Below the pieces are notes generated by a model. That model saw only the letters and a program-made list of their open reading frames with translations, was not told the origin of the DNA and searched no databases. DNA of 64,000 nucleotides from JBEVJC01 sp040510375 (lineage in GTDB: Bacteria > Bacteroidota > Bacteroidia > Chitinophagales > Chitinophagaceae): contig JBEVJC010000013.1 of the NCBI GenBank assembly GCA_040510375.1, positions 1 through 64,000 on the forward strand, in the 5' to 3' direction. Both the position numbers and the translations under genes were made by a program. Shown here piece after piece: positions 27,347-35,728 of the stretch. Numbering within the stretch: the stretch's first letter is position 1; each line of letters begins with the position of its first letter.

Positions 27347-27892
27347 TTATTTGATCAATGTTCTTAAATGAGTCAATGCGCTTCTTATCCTGGTTTTAAC
27401 GGTGCCCAACGGAATGTCAAGTTGCCTGGAAATTTCATCCTGCGTGTAACCCTGGAAATACGATAATTCAATCAGCACCCGGTGATCTTCCTTCAAGGTG
27501 CTCAATACCTTTCTTAACCCCACATCATCTACCCTGGGCATCACGCCCAACTCACCGTTGATTGAATCGTTATTATCGGGAATGGCTTTATTTTTCAGGG
27601 AATCCTGGTAACCTCGCGACCTGATCTTATCGATCGCCGCGTTCCTTGCTATATTCAGCATCCAGGTGAAGAGCCTGCCTTTGGCGGGATCATAGGATTC
27701 GATCCGTCGCCAGATATTTACAAAAACTTCCTGCAATACATCCCTGGCGGTTTCCTGATCACTCACAATTGCGCCCACAACACCCAGTAACGCTGCCGAA
27801 TAGTTTTCATAGAGATAACTAAACGACTGGTCAGTACGTTGACGCAATAATGCAACAAGCTCAGGTTCACTGTATGTGATTCCGGGATTCAA
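27347..27892 (-). CDS. ECF sigma factor (SigK-like)
   Basis: A 181-residue extracytoplasmic-function sigma factor. Region 2 reads FSYLYENYSAALLGVVGAIV, ETARDVLQEVFVNIWRRI and FTWMLNIARNAAIDKIRS; region 4 reads DHRVLIELSYFQGYTQDEIS followed by PLGTVKTRIRSALTHLR. It directs RNA polymerase to a small regulon, usually including its own operon, and is restrained by the downstream RskA-like protein. A perfect 11-bp inverted repeat lies 13 bp before its start codon. Confidence 0.94.
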   Translation of the reverse strand: MNPGITYSEPELVALLRQRTDQSFSYLYENYSAALLGVVGAIVSDQETARDVLQEVFVNIWRRIESYDPAKGRLFTWMLNIARNAAIDKIRSRGYQDSLKNKAIPDNNDSINGELGVMPRVDDVGLRKVLSTLKEDHRVLIELSYFQGYTQDEISRQLDIPLGTVKTRIRSALTHLRTLIK

Positions 27893-27904
27893 ATAGTTGG
27901 GTAA

Positions 27905-27937
27905 TGGAGTGAAAAGAATGGTGCAATTTTCACTCCA
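27905..27937 (-). promoter_or_regulatory. Perfect 11-bp inverted repeat before the sigma-factor gene
   Basis: TGGAGTGAAAA (27905-27915) and TTTTCACTCCA (27927-27937) are exact reverse complements separated by 11 bp. It lies between gcvH and the sigma gene. No T-run follows on the minus strand, so it is not a normal terminator for gcvH. It could be an operator or a leader stem-loop of the sigma operon. Confidence 0.6.
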
Positions 27938-27968
27938 CGTAATTTACGGATAAATAACCAACGCGGAT

Positions 27969-28346
27969 TTACCCAACAACAGATTGATATCCGGCTGCAT
28001 CCAGCAGGGCATCCACTTCGGCCGGATTATCCACTTTCATTTTAATCATCCAGCCCTTGCCGTAAGGATCGTTATTTACCAGTTCCGGTGCGCTGGCAAG
28101 CGCAGGATTCAACTCAGTAACGGTTCCCGCAACGGGGAGAAAAAGATCGGAGACTGTTTTCACCGCTTCCACAGTGCCAAATACTTCGCCTGCAGCCAGG
28201 GGTTTACCAATAGTTTCCACTTCAACGTAAACTATATCGCCCAGTTCGCCCTGTGCAAATTCAGTGATTCCGATGGTAGCCACATTGCCTTCAAGGCTCA
28301 CCCACTCATGATCCTTTGTATACCGTAAATTTTCAGGATAACTCAT
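27969..28346 (-). CDS. gcvH: Glycine cleavage system H protein
   Basis: The lipoyl carrier of the glycine cleavage complex; it shuttles the aminomethyl group between the P, T and L proteins. The 125-residue product reads MSYPENLRYTKDHEWVSLEG, then the lipoylation segment GTVEAVKTVSDLF with the modified lysine at K63. I start at 28346; the open frame extends upstream by 29 codons but these lack family similarity and overlap the neighbouring promoter region. P, T and L genes are not in the window, which is common. Confidence 0.97.
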   Translation of the reverse strand: MSYPENLRYTKDHEWVSLEGNVATIGITEFAQGELGDIVYVEVETIGKPLAAGEVFGTVEAVKTVSDLFLPVAGTVTELNPALASAPELVNNDPYGKGWMIKMKVDNPAEVDALLDAAGYQSVVG

Positions 28347-28477
28347 ATTGCTATTTATATACAAATATGAGAAAAACCCGCGGACAAACTGCCCATCGAC
28401 TGATCTTTTTTCGCATTTCGCCGAAAGCCGCATGCCGCTTACACCGTATTATAAGCCGTTTGTCGGCTTCATCTTCG

Positions 28478-28504
28478 TTGCGTCAGCAGTAGGGAATATA
28501 TTTG
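28478..28504 (+). promoter_or_regulatory. Bacteroidota-type promoter for the beta-barrel gene at 28531
   Basis: TTG at 28478-28480, a 16-nt spacer and TATATTTG (perfect TAnnTTTG) at 28497-28504. The position supports a translation start at 28531 rather than the upstream in-frame ATG at 28348. Confidence 0.6.
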
Positions 28505-28530
28505 CCGAAGCATTATCAAAACACCAAAAC

Positions 28531-31002
28531 ATGAGAAAATTAACTACTTTGTTTTTTACAGCAATCCTGTTCCAGTCTGCACTTCAGGCGCAAAACGTAA
28601 CAGGGCTTGTAAAAGACTTACAGGGCAATCCGATGGAGAAAACTACGGTTAGCCTGTTGAACGCCAAAGACAGTCAGCTGGTAAAAATGGCTGTCACCGG
28701 TAAAGACGGTAAGTACTCTTTAGCTACTACACCTGGAAGTTACCTCCTGAGCACTTCCTACACCGGTCACACTACTCTTCTTTCAAAAAGTTTTGAAATA
28801 ACCAATACCGATATGGTGATGGCCGACCAGATCCTGGCGGGTAAGGAAGGATCTTTGTCCGGAGTAACAGTGTCGTCAAAAAAGCCAATCGTGGAAGTGA
28901 TGGCAGATAAAACCATCCTCAACGTGGAAGGAACAATTAATGCAGTGGGAAATGACGCACTGGAACTTTTACGTAAATCACCCGGCGTTATGGTCGACAA
29001 GGACGATAACCTCAGCCTGGCTGGTAAAAATGGCGTACAGGTTTTCATCGACGGTAAACCCAGTCCGCTTTCCGGTTCCGACCTTGCCAACTACCTGAAG
29101 TCATTACAATCCGGACAAATTGAAGCCATCGAACTTATCACAAACCCTTCTGCCAAATACGAAGCAGCGGGTAATGCAGGGATTATCAATATCCGGCTGA
29201 AGAAAAATAAAACATTCGGTACAAACGGATCGGTAAATGCCGGTTACAATATCGGCACCTATGCCAAGTACAATGGCGGTTTTTCACTTAACCACCGCAA
29301 CAGCCGCATCAATGTATTCGGGAATTATAACTATAGCCAGGGGTTGAACATCAGTTCTATGGTATCTTACCGGGAACAGGCCGACTCAGTGTTTATGCAG
29401 AACAACCAGCTACGTTTCAGGAACAGAGGAACCCATAATTTCAAAACAGGGATCGATTACTTCCTGAGTGCAAAAAGCACTATCGGCGCAATGGTAAATG
29501 GTAATATTTCAACAATGGAAGTGGTGGCCAATGGTCCGATGGAGATTTATAAAGAAGGTAATACTGATCCATCACGCATTCTTGATGCGCTCAGCGACAG
29601 TAAGATCGACCGCTCCAATGTTAACTTCAACGTGAATTACAGGTATGCACAATCTGCATCAAAAGTGCTGAACCTCGATTTAGATTATGGTGTGTTTGAT
29701 CTTGGAAGCAATCAGTTCCAGCCCAATTATTATTTTGATATTGTGAATGGGATCCGGATTCCTTCCAACAGTAATATTTACCGGATGATCTCGCCAAGTG
29801 ATATCAGTATCTATTCCTTAAAGGCCGACTACGAACAGGATTTCAGAAAAGGAAAGCTGGGTTTTGGCGGTAAGCTTGCCTATGTAAATACCGACAATGA
29901 TTTCAAACGGTATAATGTAGTAGGGAATAATGAATCATTGGATAACGAACGGAGCAACCGGTTTAAATACACCGAAAACATCAATGCTGCATACGTAAAT
30001 TATAATCGCGCCTATAAGGGGTTTATGTTCCAGGTCGGATTACGCGTGGAGAACACTCATTCCGAGGGAAACTCAACCGGTGTTAAATACAATAACAACA
30101 GTGGCAACTACGATCTTTACGATTCTTCCTTAAACCGGAATTACACCGACCTGTTTCCAAGCGCAGCGGTAACATTTAACAAGAATCCTATGAGCCAGAT
30201 AGGGCTGACTTTCAGTCGCCGTATCGACCGCCCTGCTTACCAGGATCTCAATCCGTTTGAATTCAAGATCAACGACTATACATCCATGAAAGGTAATACC
30301 AGACTGCGTCCCCAGTATACCAACAGTTTCGGTATCACCCATACATATAAATACAAATTGAATACGGCATTGAATTATAGCCATGTCAAAGACATATTTA
30401 CCCAATTGCCTGATACAACAGAAACCTCAAAAGCATTCATGAGCAAGTCGAACCTTGCCACACAGGATATCGTGAGTCTCAATATCAGTTATCCGTTCCA
30501 GTACAAGTGGTATAGTTTCTTTGTCAACCTGAATTCCTATTACTCAAAGTACAAGGCTGATTTTGGTGGCGGCGACAGAAAAGTAAATCTTGATGTGTTT
30601 GCCTTTAACTTTTACATGCAGAATACTTTCAAACTCAATTCCACCCTTTCGGCCGAGCTGAGTGGCTTTTATACCTCGCCATCGATCTGGCAGGGTACAT
30701 TCAAAAGCGCTGCGATGGGTGGTATCGACGGAGGATTCCTGAAAACCATCATGAAAGGAAAGGGAACAGTGAAGGCATCGGTAACGGATATATTCCACCT
30801 GATGAAGTGGAAGGGTGAATCCAATTTTACCGGCATCACGAGTATTGCAAGCGGTCGCTGGGAAAGCCGCCAGCTCCGGATAAACTTTACTTACCGCTTC
30901 GGTAATACCCAGGTAAAAGCATCGCGTCAGCGGAAAACCGGACAGGAAGATGAGAACAAGAGAGCAGACGGAGGTACGGGGACATCACCTGCAGGTCAGT
31001 AA
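28531..31002 (+). CDS. TonB-dependent-receptor-like outer-membrane beta-barrel protein
   Basis: An 823-residue outer-membrane protein. The signal peptide MRKLTTLFFTAILFQSALQAQ is followed by a carboxypeptidase-regulatory-like domain (NVTGLVKDLQGNPMEKTTVS), a plug domain (KTILNVEGTINAVGNDALELL, IELITNPSAKYEAAGNAG) and a barrel of the outer-membrane beta-barrel family 3 type, with FSRRIDRPAYQDLNPFEF. The C-terminal tail after YRFGNTQVKASRQRKTG is charged and disordered, which is common in this group. No SusD gene is adjacent, so it acts alone or with an unlinked partner. The ligand is unknown. Confidence 0.9.
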   Translation: MRKLTTLFFTAILFQSALQAQNVTGLVKDLQGNPMEKTTVSLLNAKDSQLVKMAVTGKDGKYSLATTPGSYLLSTSYTGHTTLLSKSFEITNTDMVMADQILAGKEGSLSGVTVSSKKPIVEVMADKTILNVEGTINAVGNDALELLRKSPGVMVDKDDNLSLAGKNGVQVFIDGKPSPLSGSDLANYLKSLQSGQIEAIELITNPSAKYEAAGNAGIINIRLKKNKTFGTNGSVNAGYNIGTYAKYNGGFSLNHRNSRINVFGNYNYSQGLNISSMVSYREQADSVFMQNNQLRFRNRGTHNFKTGIDYFLSAKSTIGAMVNGNISTMEVVANGPMEIYKEGNTDPSRILDALSDSKIDRSNVNFNVNYRYAQSASKVLNLDLDYGVFDLGSNQFQPNYYFDIVNGIRIPSNSNIYRMISPSDISIYSLKADYEQDFRKGKLGFGGKLAYVNTDNDFKRYNVVGNNESLDNERSNRFKYTENINAAYVNYNRAYKGFMFQVGLRVENTHSEGNSTGVKYNNNSGNYDLYDSSLNRNYTDLFPSAAVTFNKNPMSQIGLTFSRRIDRPAYQDLNPFEFKINDYTSMKGNTRLRPQYTNSFGITHTYKYKLNTALNYSHVKDIFTQLPDTTETSKAFMSKSNLATQDIVSLNISYPFQYKWYSFFVNLNSYYSKYKADFGGGDRKVNLDVFAFNFYMQNTFKLNSTLSAELSGFYTSPSIWQGTFKSAAMGGIDGGFLKTIMKGKGTVKASVTDIFHLMKWKGESNFTGITSIASGRWESRQLRINFTYRFGNTQVKASRQRKTGQEDENKRADGGTGTSPAGQ

Positions 31003-31071
31003 ACCCGGAAGGACATATCAAAGCAGCTCGCAAAAGGACATAGCGGCAGGCAGTAACCGCGGTCCATTATA

Positions 31072-31779
31072 TTAATTGTATTTTTTACGCCTGATCAGTT
31101 TCGCTCGCAGGATGACAACATCCTGCAGCGGCCTGTCCAGGTCTGTTCCTTTACTGGTGGGTGTTTTGGAGATACGCTCCAGCACATCAAAGCCCTTGAT
31201 CATTTCGCCAAATATGGTATAGGATCCGTCAAGAAAGGGCGAACCACCAATCGTAGTGTAAACATTACGCTGAGCCTCGGGCAGTTTTTTTTTGAGCCGA
31301 CGGGTTTCCACAGAATCGAGTCCGCTGTTGGTGTATACCTTTCCCTTCACAATATAAAACTGGCTTCCACTGCTGCTCCGTGATGGGTTTACATCATCGC
31401 TTTCCCGCGCAGCTGCCAGCACTCCTTTTTTATGGAACAATCCCTGGCGGAATTCGGGTGGAACTGTATAACCGGGATCTCCATCGCCCAGCGGTTTTCC
31501 AGGCGTTGCATTTTTACTGGAGGGGTCGCCGGACTGGATCATAAAATTATCGATTACACGATGGAAGAGCAGACTATCATAATAATGACGTTTGACCAGC
31601 ACAATAAAATTATCCCGATGAAGTGGTGTGGAGTCTGAGAGCCGGAAAATCATTTCACCCATATTGGTTTCAATCAACACATCACGTTTCCGGTCTTTCT
31701 TTTTTATAACTACCTCCTGTTGGGCAAAGACCATGTTAAGTAAACAACTGGTGACAAGTGTCATCAGGATTTTTCTCAT
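31072..31779 (-). CDS. Exported cyclophilin-type peptidyl-prolyl cis-trans isomerase
   Basis: A 235-residue cyclophilin with signal peptide MRKILMTLVTSCLLNMVFAQ, so it should assist folding of envelope proteins. Catalytic segments are present: FHRVIDNFMIQSGD (with the active arginine), GSQFYIVKGKVYTN and GSYTIFGEMIKGFDVLERI. An insertion with T-R-R-L-K-K-K sits between the second and third blocks, as is common for Bacteroidota cyclophilins. I use the start at 31779; the open frame upstream to 31884 adds 35 residues ahead of an obvious signal peptide. Confidence 0.93.
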   Translation of the reverse strand: MRKILMTLVTSCLLNMVFAQQEVVIKKKDRKRDVLIETNMGEMIFRLSDSTPLHRDNFIVLVKRHYYDSLLFHRVIDNFMIQSGDPSSKNATPGKPLGDGDPGYTVPPEFRQGLFHKKGVLAAARESDDVNPSRSSSGSQFYIVKGKVYTNSGLDSVETRRLKKKLPEAQRNVYTTIGGSPFLDGSYTIFGEMIKGFDVLERISKTPTSKGTDLDRPLQDVVILRAKLIRRKKYN

Positions 31780-31849
31780 AATTGAAAGTTTTATGGTGTA
31801 AAATGGATTCTTATAGTATGATCTGCCAGTTTGAAAATCCGGAAGTAAC

Positions 31850-32194
31850 TCAGATGCCGTGCTCCTCAAAATAAAGCAGGACATGGTCTTTCAGGAAATT
31901 TTCCTGTGCAATGGGGTCCATATCGGGCATTTGTTTAATCTGGCGGTAATGGGGCCATCCCTCTTCGTCGGTCCGCTCCAGCTCATAATAACCACTGGGG
32001 GTAAGCAACTGGCAGATGGCCACATGCATCAGGTCCTGTTTTTGTTCCTTGGTAAACTTATCGCGGATATGTCCAAACTCCTGGATGCCGATAAGGAACA
32101 AAATAGTCTCCATATCAGGTTTTTTACCAAAGCGTTCCACCAGTTTTGCTTCAAGGTTCCACCACCTTTGTTGTAAGTCGTCAGTTGCAAACAT
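31850..32194 (-). CDS. Conserved-looking small cytosolic protein, unknown function
   Basis: A 114-residue protein without signal peptide or membrane helix, starting MFATDDLQQRWWNLEAKLVE. It is rich in aromatic and charged residues: FGKKPDMETILFLIGIQEFG, QDLMHVAICQLLTPSGYYEL, and ends YFEEHGI. I believe similar proteins lie near serS in other Chitinophagaceae but cannot verify this. I start at 32194 since a -7 promoter box ends five bases upstream; this would make the mRNA leaderless or nearly so. An in-frame ATG at 32215 would lie upstream of that box. Confidence 0.75.
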   Translation of the reverse strand: MFATDDLQQRWWNLEAKLVERFGKKPDMETILFLIGIQEFGHIRDKFTKEQKQDLMHVAICQLLTPSGYYELERTDEEGWPHYRQIKQMPDMDPIAQENFLKDHVLLYFEEHGI

Positions 32195-32199
32195 AATTG

Positions 32200-32207
32200 C
32201 AAAGATA
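32200..32207 (-). promoter_or_regulatory. -7 element for the small unknown gene (minus strand)
   Basis: The minus strand reads TATCTTTG, a perfect TAnnTTTG. The ATG at 32194 lies six bases downstream, so the start of transcription should fall at or next to the start codon. Confidence 0.5.
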
Positions 32208-32223
32208 AAATACACAGACCGAT

Positions 32224-32231
32224 TATCTTTG
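32224..32231 (+). promoter_or_regulatory. -7 element for serS (plus strand)
   Basis: TATCTTTG on the plus strand, 16 bp upstream of the serS ATG. A TTG at 32197-32199 lies 24 nt upstream. Together with the box at 32200-32207 it forms a back-to-back promoter pair with the same octamer on both strands. Confidence 0.55.
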
Positions 32232-32247
32232 CCACAAATTCGTAAAG

Positions 32248-33519
32248 ATGTTGCAGCTACAGGTAATACGGCAAAACCCCGATGAGGTCAGGAAAAAACT
32301 CGCCGTAAAATATTTCCAGGAGCCCGAGCTGGTGGATGAAATCATCCGGCTTGATGACGAACGTAAACGCCTGCAACTTGAATTTGATAACACCCAGGCA
32401 AAAGTAAACAGCACTTCCAAAGAAATCGGTGCCCTGATGGCCAAAGGCCAGAAGGATGAGGCCGAGGCTCATAAGAGTAAGGTGGCTTCCCTGAAAGACA
32501 CGCTGGGCCCCATTTCCAGCCAACTGGAAAAGGTCGGAAAATTACTTGGTGACACACTGATCCGGCTACCGAATCTTCCTTCCGACCTGGTGCCTGCAGG
32601 TCGCACACCAGCAGAAAATGTATTGGTCAGGGAAGGGGGAAACAAGCCTGTACTCTACACTGGCGCTGTGCCGCATTGGGAGCTCACCGGCAAATACGAC
32701 CTGATAGATTTTGAACTGGGCAATAAGATCACGGGCAGCGGTTTCCCGGTTTATAAAAAAAGGGGTGCAAGACTGCAGCGTGCATTGATCCAGTACTTCC
32801 TCGATTTTAATACAGCAGCAGGTTATGATGAGTTCCAGCCACCGCTGATGGTTAATGAAGCTTCAGCGTTTGGGACCGGCCAGCTGCCAGATAAAGAAGG
32901 TCAGATGTACCATGCCACTGAAGATAATTTTTACCTGATCCCCACTTCGGAAGTACCACTTACCAATATTTACCGGGATGTAATTGTGAAGGAGCAGGAA
33001 CTGCCAGTCAGGATGACGGGTTATACGCCCTGTTTCCGCAGGGAAGCTGGTAGTTATGGTAAAGATGTACGCGGACTCAACCGCCTTCACCAGTTTGATA
33101 AAGTGGAGCTTGTGCAGTTGGTTCACCCGGCCACCAGTTACGATGTGCTTGACCAGATGGTCAATCATGTGGAAGAATTGCTGAAGAGTCTCGAATTGCC
33201 ATACCGGATCCTTCGGTTATGTGGCGGGGACATGAGTTTCACGTCTGCACTTACCTACGATTTTGAAGTATACAGCGCGGCACAGGAACGTTGGCTGGAA
33301 GTGAGTTCTGTATCAAATTTTGAAACATACCAGTCCAACCGGATGAAAGCAAGGTTCAAAGACGCGTCGGGTAAAACACAATTACTGCATACATTGAATG
33401 GCAGCTCCCTGGCACTTCCGAGAATACTGGCCTGTTTACTCGAGAACAACCAGGGGCCTGATGGAATCCGCATACCCGCGGTCCTTGAAAAATACTATGG
33501 CAATAATTTGATAGGTTGA
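32248..33519 (+). CDS. serS: Serine--tRNA ligase
   Basis: A 423-residue class II synthetase. The N-terminal tRNA-binding coiled coil spans about residues 30-100 (IRLDDERKRLQLEFDNTQAK, KVASLKDTLGPISSQLEKVG). The catalytic core shows AVPHWELTGKYDLIDFELG, TSEVPLTNIYRDVI, FRREAGSYGKDVRGLNRLHQ (motif 2) and NGSSLALPRILACLLENNQG (motif 3). The length is normal. It is followed 21 bp later by a cytochrome-like lipoprotein gene on the same strand. Confidence 0.98.
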   Translation: MLQLQVIRQNPDEVRKKLAVKYFQEPELVDEIIRLDDERKRLQLEFDNTQAKVNSTSKEIGALMAKGQKDEAEAHKSKVASLKDTLGPISSQLEKVGKLLGDTLIRLPNLPSDLVPAGRTPAENVLVREGGNKPVLYTGAVPHWELTGKYDLIDFELGNKITGSGFPVYKKRGARLQRALIQYFLDFNTAAGYDEFQPPLMVNEASAFGTGQLPDKEGQMYHATEDNFYLIPTSEVPLTNIYRDVIVKEQELPVRMTGYTPCFRREAGSYGKDVRGLNRLHQFDKVELVQLVHPATSYDVLDQMVNHVEELLKSLELPYRILRLCGGDMSFTSALTYDFEVYSAAQERWLEVSSVSNFETYQSNRMKARFKDASGKTQLLHTLNGSSLALPRILACLLENNQGPDGIRIPAVLEKYYGNNLIG

Positions 33520-33540
33520 TAAAATCCGCACCAGGTAATT

Positions 33541-33927
33541 ATGAAACTTATATTGTTCGTGTTCATTTGCTCCTTTTTGATATTGGTAGCATGTAACCGT
33601 AAAACAAGCCCCTCTGTTTCTCCTGTAACTACAGCAGACAATCCGGTTCCACCGGTAAACAGTTCAACCGGCAGTTCCGGACAGTCAATTGGTGGGGTTA
33701 CTCCCGCATTGGTTACACCGGTAACTGGTTCGGCAGCCGATATGGAGGCAGGCCGCGTAATTTATACTACCAAATGCATTAAATGCCATGATGCAAAGCC
33801 CCTGGAAAAATGGACACAGGCCGAATGGCAGCCGATCCTGAAGTCGATGATCCGTAAAACAAAACTCGATAGCCTGGAGAATATGCAGGTCCGCCTTTAT
33901 GTAAATACACATGCCAGGAAGGGGTGA
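33541..33927 (+). CDS. Small monoheme c-type cytochrome lipoprotein
   Basis: A 128-residue predicted lipoprotein (lipobox I-L-V-A-C, C18). A Ser/Thr/Pro-rich linker of about 45 residues leads to a heme-binding site C79-I-K-C82-H83. M103 is a plausible second axial ligand. The heme domain is short (about 55 residues), smaller than a typical cytochrome c domain. It may pass electrons at the outer face of the membrane. It follows serS by 21 bp and precedes the DUF1800/DUF1501 pair by about 200 bp; a link to either is not established. Confidence 0.82.
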   Translation: MKLILFVFICSFLILVACNRKTSPSVSPVTTADNPVPPVNSSTGSSGQSIGGVTPALVTPVTGSAADMEAGRVIYTTKCIKCHDAKPLEKWTQAEWQPILKSMIRKTKLDSLENMQVRLYVNTHARKG

Positions 33928-34132
33928 CCTGATCTCAAGACCTTAAGTAATGTCCTTCCGTAGTTTTACGAAGATTAACTGCATTTTTGCAGGCACCCGG
34001 AACCCGCGCCTGGAGCGGTTCTGGCCGGAAATGCCAAAAGTATCAGCAGATCCGGCAAGGTTTTTTCTACATTGAGCGGGTTGTCTTAAACCTGTACCTT
34101 TTTTTAAGGTCATAACGCAAACTAATTCCTGA

Positions 34133-35611
34133 ATGGCTCTATCCGATCAGCTGAAAAATCAGCACCTTATGTGGCGCGCAGGCTTCGGGCCGGCGGTTGA
34201 ACAACTTGACGACCTATCCCGCTACAGCCCCAGGCATTTTTATAAAGCCCTTGTAAAGGCATCTGCCAAAAGACCCGAGTATATCAATGTAGCTGACAGT
34301 TACCTGCAGGGTTTTTTTATGGGAGTGGAGCAGATCAGCCGGATGGAGAAACAGCAACTGACACCGGATGAGAAAAAGATGATCCGCGAGAAACACCGGG
34401 AAGGAGAACGGAACCTCAATATTTACTGGCTGAAAGAAATGGTGAATAGTGGCGCGCAGCTGCGTGAAAAAATGTCGTTGTTCTGGCATGGCCATTTTGC
34501 CTGCCGGAACCTGAACGTTTTTTACGAACAGGCGCTGCTGGATGTTCTCCGCAAAAATGCACTGGGAAATTTTGGTGTCATGTTAAAAGAAGTGTCGCGA
34601 ACAGCGGGCATGCTCAATTTCCTCAACAACCAGCAGAACCGGAAAGGCCACCCCAATGAAAACTTCGCACGTGAGTTGATGGAACTGTTTACTATCGGAC
34701 GGGGAAATTATACCGAGTCGGATGTAAAAGAAGCGGCGCGTGCGTTTACAGGATGGACGGCCAATGTGCAGGGCGATTTTGTGTTTAAAAAAAACCAGCA
34801 TGATTACGATTCAAAAACGGTGTTGAATAATACCGGCGACTTTGATGGGGATGATGTAATGGATATCCTGCTTGAACAAAAACAAACCGCCCATTTTATC
34901 TGCACCAAATTGTTTAAGTTCCTTGTCAACCCCGTTCCCGATGAAACGCGTATCAGTCAGATGGCGGACAAATTTTATTCATCGGGGTATGATATTTCCA
35001 CGCTTCTTGAATTTGTATTTACCAGCGACTGGTTTTATGAACCCCGGAATATCGGTGTAATAATAAAATCACCCATTGAACTCCTGGTAGGAGTTCAGCG
35101 AATGATCCCGATGAAATTGCAGGACGACCAGCCGTTGATCACATTGCAGCGCTTATTGGGCCAGATACTTTTTTCGCCACCCAATGTTGCGGGCTGGCCA
35201 GGCGGAAGGACATGGATCGACAGCAGCACGCTGATGCTGAGGATGCGGGTACCGCAGCTGTTCAACGATGGCGATGAATTGAATATAACGCCCAAGGCGG
35301 ATGACGATAAGATGATGGGTAAAATGGATGATGCCACTGCAGTTGCAGCTTCAGCAAAGGTGAAACCGAAAGCCGCGTACAAGGGAATGAAACTGATTGA
35401 TGCCGATATCGATTGGAGTATATACGAGAAATATTTTGCAAAAACGGGAAGGGAGCGGCTGGTAAATGCCATGGCTGCTGTTTTGTTGCAGACCAATTCA
35501 GCTGTAAGCGAATCCGTTTTAAGATCGTCATCAGATGAATCAAGCCGCGAGGCATTTATCCGTTCAGTAACTATCCAGATCATGAGTACGCCGGAATACC
35601 AGCTCTGTTGA
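34133..35611 (+). CDS. DUF1800 family protein
   Basis: A 492-residue protein of the DUF1800 family, whose biochemical role is not known. Family features are visible: MREKMSLFWHGHFACR-like segment (LREKMSLFWHGHFACRNLN), MLNFLNNQQNRKGHPNENFA, ARELMELFTIGRGNYTESDV and AARAFTGWT, then SPPNVAGWPGGRTWIDSSTL. No clear signal peptide is seen, although family members are often thought to be exported. A Lys/Ala-rich insertion with D-D-K-M-M-G-K-M lies at about 385-420. The DUF1501 gene follows on the same strand, the usual partner. Confidence 0.9.
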   Translation: MALSDQLKNQHLMWRAGFGPAVEQLDDLSRYSPRHFYKALVKASAKRPEYINVADSYLQGFFMGVEQISRMEKQQLTPDEKKMIREKHREGERNLNIYWLKEMVNSGAQLREKMSLFWHGHFACRNLNVFYEQALLDVLRKNALGNFGVMLKEVSRTAGMLNFLNNQQNRKGHPNENFARELMELFTIGRGNYTESDVKEAARAFTGWTANVQGDFVFKKNQHDYDSKTVLNNTGDFDGDDVMDILLEQKQTAHFICTKLFKFLVNPVPDETRISQMADKFYSSGYDISTLLEFVFTSDWFYEPRNIGVIIKSPIELLVGVQRMIPMKLQDDQPLITLQRLLGQILFSPPNVAGWPGGRTWIDSSTLMLRMRVPQLFNDGDELNITPKADDDKMMGKMDDATAVAASAKVKPKAAYKGMKLIDADIDWSIYEKYFAKTGRERLVNAMAAVLLQTNSAVSESVLRSSSDESSREAFIRSVTIQIMSTPEYQLC

Positions 35612-35728
35612 GAGTAGGGCCGGAAAATGCCTGGTCGTTAATGGTTGACCATTTCGTTTTTTTTATACGATCAGGATTCGCCGGCCGGGACTGGAAAGTA
35701 TCATTCAAAAATTATTAAACGCCAATCG

